A DNA stretch of 19,088 bases from Dunaliella salina (taxonomy: Eukaryota; Chlorophyta; Chlorophyceae; Chlamydomonadales; Dunaliellaceae): NCBI GenBank assembly GCA_002284615.2, contig MU070557.1:15896-34983 (forward strand), given 5' to 3'. The translations under genes were made by a program, and so were the position numbers. Under the pieces are notes generated by a model. The model had not been told where the DNA came from. It saw only the letters and a list, made by a program, of their open reading frames with translations, and ran no database searches. Shown piece after piece: positions 9,810 to 15,800 of this stretch (position 1 is the first letter of the stretch; every line of letters begins with the position of its first letter).

Positions 9810-12800
9810 CACGCGCGCACTGCCCTGCTGCAGCCAATGTAGACTCCATTACACGGGAGACCACTCTGAATCGTCACTTGGCTTACAGCTAGAGGCATTG
9901 AACAACAGCACTCTATTGTGCTGGTCAGCATTTTCAAGTGTCGCTTGGTTTGCAGCTAGCGGCCCTGAAGAAACTGATACGGCAGCACAGGGTGTAATGG
10001 TGCAAGCAAAATAAAATGGCTGTTGCGTGCAGCGTCATTGGGACACAATTCGTTTCTTCCAACCCCGCTACACAGGGTGTCTGCTGATCATCCCCAGTCC
10101 CCCCACGCTGCGTCTCCACACCACTCACAAGGGGGGGCCTTGTTATGGTTCATTCCTTCTTAGGCTTGGCCAATTCCATAATCCCCTCTTTTTATACGCA
10201 TTATATTATATTGTACGGCAAATGTGTGGAAGCTAGAGCACAAAAGGCACGGAATTGACTAGCAGAACTGGCTAACCCTATTCCAACTCCACCGACACTC
10301 CGTCCCCACACCACTCACGAGCGTCATGAACTCCTGGGGTGGCTGCTTGTCATGCTCCAGCAGCCACTCCTCCAGCGTCTCAGGGCTGCTATCAGACCCT
10401 GGGATCCCCACTCCACCCGAGAAGTCACAATGAGGCACACTCGCGGAGCAAAACGGCACAGCCTGCTGCTGCTGCTTCTGCTGCTGCTGCTGCTGCTGCT
10501 GTTCTTGCTGCTGCTGCTGCTGTTGTTCTAGCTGCTGCTGTTCTTGCTGCTGCTGCTGTTGTTCTAGCTGCTGCTGTGCTTGCTGCTGCTGCTGCTGCTG
10601 TTGTTCTAGGTGTTGCTCCCCCTTTCGTTGCTGGAGGTCTTGCTCGCCCTGCTGCCGCTGCTGCTTCTGCTGCCCCCCTCTTGCACGCCTTACGCTCCCC
10701 AGCCGCTTGGCCAGCGCCCCCCAGTGCCACACATAAGCTGTGGCTTCGCTGTCACTGGCGACGATGAAGGTGCTATCAGGGCTGAAGCGGCAGCAAATCA
10801 GGCCCACGTCTTTCGACCTCACAGGCCCAGCTTCTGCTGTATGCTGGCCGGCAGCTCCGCTTCCCATGGGCTGAGTGTCACCTCCAGCCGCGGCGGCCCC
10901 CTGAGCTGCTGCTGACCCGTTTCCGGTTCCCTGTGGACCAGCCCCTCCTCCTCCACCACCGCCACCCCCTGCTGCCGCTGCCCGAGTCATGCGACCTGTA
11001 ACAGCACGAGTAAGGTTGGCCAGTTCCCTTTTTTACACATACTCATATGCATTTTACGACCAATGTATGGAATTTTTAGCACTGGATCTGAGGTCCTGAG
11101 GTGTTGACACAGGAACTGGCCAACCCTGAGCATAAGCAGCGCAACAACTTCCAGAGACTTCATGAGCCAAGATGATGTCTTGAGACGGCCAAGTTCGTTT
11201 CTGCATGCCCGAAATGCTGTGCCTGAGCTTGAATGTAACAATTCAGGAGTGATTCTGAATTGTAACTCAATCTGGGTCACACGTTTGACCAGCTAACTAA
11301 CCACAGGGGAGTTATCCCCGGACAGATTGCAGGGCAGGACACTTCTGATGCACTGTGACCATCCTGGCAGTGCACCAGAAGTGTCCTGCCCTGCAATCTG
11401 CCCGGGGACAACTCCCTTGCGGTTAGTCAGCCGGTCAAAGGTGTGACCCAGGTTGACTTAAAATTTCAGAATCACTCCTGGATTGTTATGTTAAACTATA
11501 ACTTTTCAGAATGGAATGGCCTGGTCACAGGCACTTTTTTTTTTGCTTCATCCACGCAGGCAGGTGCAGCTTTGCAACCCTTTCCTCTCCTTTCTGTAGC
11601 AACATGCCCGGCGGGCCGTAAAGCCCCATGCGTATCCACTCCTGCACCTTCACAAAAGTTGAGGTATACGTACCTTAGTGTAAACAATTAGATGAAGCAC
11701 TTTCTAGGAAAAAGTCTGGGAGCTGTATTAATGCAACATCCATGTGCAAATCAAGATGACGACCCCCCACCTCTGTTCCCTCCAGAGCTTCCTGCCGCCG
11801 CCGCTGCTGCTGCTGCTGCTGCCGCTGCTGCTGCTGCGGCATGTGCATGACCTCGGGTGAGCCTCCCGGAGGCGACATCCCCGGCTGGGCCTGACACAAC
11901 TACCCCACCAGTGCCTCTCTCCCCCTGCCTGTCCACCGCCTCACCCATTCCATTAGCACCACCATTGGCGTGCCCGCCCCCATTTGCATGCCCATGTGCA
12001 TGCCCGCCCCCCTGCCGCCCTGCAGCCGCTGCTGCAGCGACCCTCCTGATTGCCGCAGCCACAGCTGCGGCGTTTGCCCGCGGCTGAGGGGCATGCCTTT
12101 CCTCAACCGCTGCCGCGCTCGCCCCCGCTGCGGCAACTGCGCCGCTGTTGGAGCGCTCCTGGGCGCCGCCTTCATCACCCCCTGCGCGCACCTCTCCAGT
12201 GGCAAGGTGCTGCATGCCAGCCACATTTCCTGATGCTTCCGGAGCTCCTGGTGCTGCAGCGGTGGCTGCGCCTTGTGCAGCAGCCTGTGTACATGCTTGA
12301 GCTTCTTCTCCGGCTGCGCTCCCTGGCATCGCAGCCTGTCCACCTTCTCCATCTTCAGGACCTGCTGCATTTCTTGCTGCATTTGTTGCTGCATTCGTTG
12401 CTGCAGCAGCAGCTGCTGCTGCGCTCGTGCTAGTGCTTGGCGTCGTATCAGGATGTGTGGGGCGCGCCTGCGAGGCAAGGTCCTCGTAACCTGTGGACGC
12501 TGTTGGTGCTGACGCCGGCTGTGCGGGCTTTCCAAATTCTAGGCTTGGGCGTAGGACCGTGCCAGAGCCCTCCTGCACGTTCCAAACCCTGCAGCATCGA
12601 CGGCAGTTGGATCGGCAAAAATTGGATGACCCTTCTGCAAACTCCATACTTTGCAGCGTCAACGACAGCTGGATCAATGACAATTGGATGGACTTCCTGC
12701 ACACTCCATAGTGCGCAGCATCAACTGCAGTTGGATCGACGACAAGTAGATGACGCTCCTGCACACTCCGTACTGGGCAGCATCAACAGCAGTTGGATCA

Positions 12801-15800
12801 GCAAAGATCGGATGACTTTTTCGCACATTCCATACCCTGCAGCATCAATAACAATTATGCCAAGACCTCCCTGCATGTTCCATACCCTGCAGCATCAAAC
12901 GGCAGTTGGATCAACAACAATCGGATGACACACCTGCACACTCCATACCCTGCAGCATCGACGACAATTATGACAAGGCCTCCCTACACGTTCCATACCC
13001 TGCAGCGGCAGGTGTATGGCAAATTCCTCTAGGGAGCTATACCCTGGCCAGCAACTGCCCCGTGTTGTCATGCCTAAGTTCACAAAATTTTTGCTTCTGC
13101 TAAGCTGCCCATGTTGGCAGGTACAGCTCTTTGTAACCCTATCCTATCCCATCCTATACTGTCTCTCCTGAGCCAAATGCTCCCGCAATCAGGGCATGGG
13201 CAGCCAAACGCAGCACGGGCAGCCATCAAGGCGTGGGCAGCCAAATGCTCTCGCACACAAGGCATGGACAGCACACGCGTCTTGCTTGGTGCAGAGCTCA
13301 AAGCAAGGACTCCAAGGCTGACAAGGCACGCTCTCAAAAACACCACTCAAGGACTGACATGAGCCACTTTAGTGTACATGAACCAAGTTCTTGGATGGTT
13401 GGATGAGGGGGCGCTCACCTGCAGGTGCCATCAAAGGAGGAGGACAGTAGGATGGAGGGGAGAAGGGGGGAGAAGTGCAGGTAAGTCACGCCTGCTGTGT
13501 GGCCCACCAGCACAGACACAGGGTGGCCAAGAGTCGCATCCTGGTGTGCACAAGCACAATTTTTTTGTCCATTTCAGGGTGCCATGTTGTGGAAAAGTTG
13601 AGCTGTGTAGCCCAAAAGCTCTGGTACAAAGTGGCCAATCATGTCATCTTGTACGAGTTCCGGGTTCCCATCGAGGTGACCCCCTGGGAAGGGTAACCCA
13701 GATTGCATGAGTGCCTGTGGATTCCTTTCCAGCAACAAAGCAACAACAAAGCAACAACAAAGCAACAACAAGTGCCTGTGGATTCCTTTCCAACAACAAA
13801 GCAACAACAAAGCAACAAATAAACCCTAAACCCTAAAATTCCTAAACCCTAAACCCGGGCCCCAAAAGCAAGCACCAGGGGTTTTATAACTTTGTATCCA
13901 GACAGGCACAGAGAACTGACCTGAGATATTGCAAGCGATCAAACAAAATGAGGATGGCAACAGAGCAGCAGAGAAACACAGTACAAGGTCACAGGAACGC
14001 TGCCGGATGCAGGGATTGCAAGGAGAGACAAAGAGATATACCCTTTGAAACATGATGCAGAACACGATAACAGCCTCTAATAGAGGCACACAGAGCAGAA
14101 CAAGCAGCAGTTGCAGCCCCGTCGCGTCCCAGCTGGAACACGGTCATCATCGGAATGTTGTTATTTGTTACCAAAGCATTTCCACCATGGTATGATACCA
14201 TGCATGCAGCATACTGTCTGATAAATCAGCGAGCTGTCAATTAAGCTGTCAGTCTAGCTCATCGCAAATTGGCCAACAACGATCAAGCCACAAGGTAGGC
14301 AGCCCTTAGGCTTGCAGAGTGAAAATCGCTGTAAAAAAACAGCACTGAAGGAATAAACTACTGGATATAGAGCACAGAGGTGCACACCTGAAGGCTCAGT
14401 GCACGGATGCCCCTGCTGTAAGTGATTGAGCTAACAAATCACAAAGGCATGTGCGTGAAGATATGTGGTCTTGTGCAGTTCTTTGTGCAGAGCATCACCT
14501 GCAGGCTCCACACGCGGATGCATCCGCTATTGTCAGCCGCAGCCAGCAGTGTGGACGTCTTGTTGATGGCCAAGTCATTGATTTCAGAGTCAGCCCCACG
14601 CAGCGTACACAGCAGCCGACCGGTGTGCTGACACCTGAGAGGGAGAGATCAGCAGTGCGGAACTGCTCGGACTCAGCACAGCCCCACTTCTGACATGCAC
14701 AGTTTAAATCCATTTCAGGTTTCCAGGTACACCCGACAATCATTTAGGTAATGAATACGTATTAGCTCAATGTGAGATTGATGATGGTAGTGTGTTTCTA
14801 CAACAAGATATGGATGAGGCACACAGGACACCTGTTCCTAAGACACGTTTTGAGGAGCCATGTTTGCCAGCATCATTGCCATTTGTACCCAGCGGCGCAT
14901 ACTCTGACTTGGCACAGCCACAGGGAACATGCGCGCAGTCTGAATCAATGTGCGCCAGCATCATTGCCATTGGTTCCAGTAACACATACTCAGATTGAGC
15001 ATAGCATCAGAGGACATGCACAGTCTAAACCGATGCATGCCAGCATCATTGTTACAGACATTCAGCAGCACACATGAAGGGTTCATTTGCACCGCGCGCA
15101 CCAACGACAGTGGGGGAGTGCTGCATGCGCACCAGTGGCAGTGCGCTGTGTGCACCAACGCCAATATGGCTCATGTCTGTTATCAAATTGTGCCTGCCTG
15201 CCTGAATGTTGGGCTTGTCAAAAGAAAGAGGACCGTCTGCTTATAACTTAGTCCAGCCCATCTTGTTCTGCTCAACCAGAGGCTTTGACGGGAGGCCTTT
15301 GACTGCAATCCAAACATATCCGCAGCTCTTTCCCTTGTAGCACTCAAGCAAAATCATGTGTTCTCTCAGTTTGCATAGATACCTCCACCCAAGGCTCTAC
15401 CCTGGCACCTGACACTATGCTCGCACAGGACTGCGCAGAACCATGACTAGGGTTGGGTAAAGAGGGTTGAGCATGCGGCAGAGGAGGGCCAAATAGCCAC
15501 TGTGGGGCCTCTTTAGCCCTCTTTGAAGCCTCTTTTGCCAACTTCTGAACCCTCTATTCACAACCCTAATGATGACACATAGGCATGCAGCTTAGCCGAG
15601 CGGCGGCTCATGGCCATGAATGGATCACGTGCGCTTACATGAGAGCTGCATGCTCATACTGTGCTCACACACACGGCACTGTGGATGCAGTAAGCAGCTT
15701 CTGTACATCTTTGTTGAAATGGTCAGCACACTTCGGACACATGGCAAGTGTGAGCCCCAAACCCACCAGATCTTCACCAGCCAGTCATCAGAGCCTGTGA

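Noticed and set aside
10339..10767. Plus-strand frame of 142 codons rich in Ala/Leu/Val
   Set aside because: Antisense of the CAG-coded Gln block in exon F, where the minus strand has clear blade 4 homology.
11857..12433. Plus-strand Pro/Cys/Leu-rich frames
   Set aside because: Shadows of the GC-rich Ala/Gly-coding exon E.
13475..13696. Plus-strand frame ending in a plausible peptide near 13580-13696
   Set aside because: Its first part is antisense to exon D, which has clear blade 3 homology; the remainder matches nothing I know.
13820..13856. Chromosome end
   Set aside because: The telomere-like tract is only 37 bases and lies inside an intron with coding exons on both sides.
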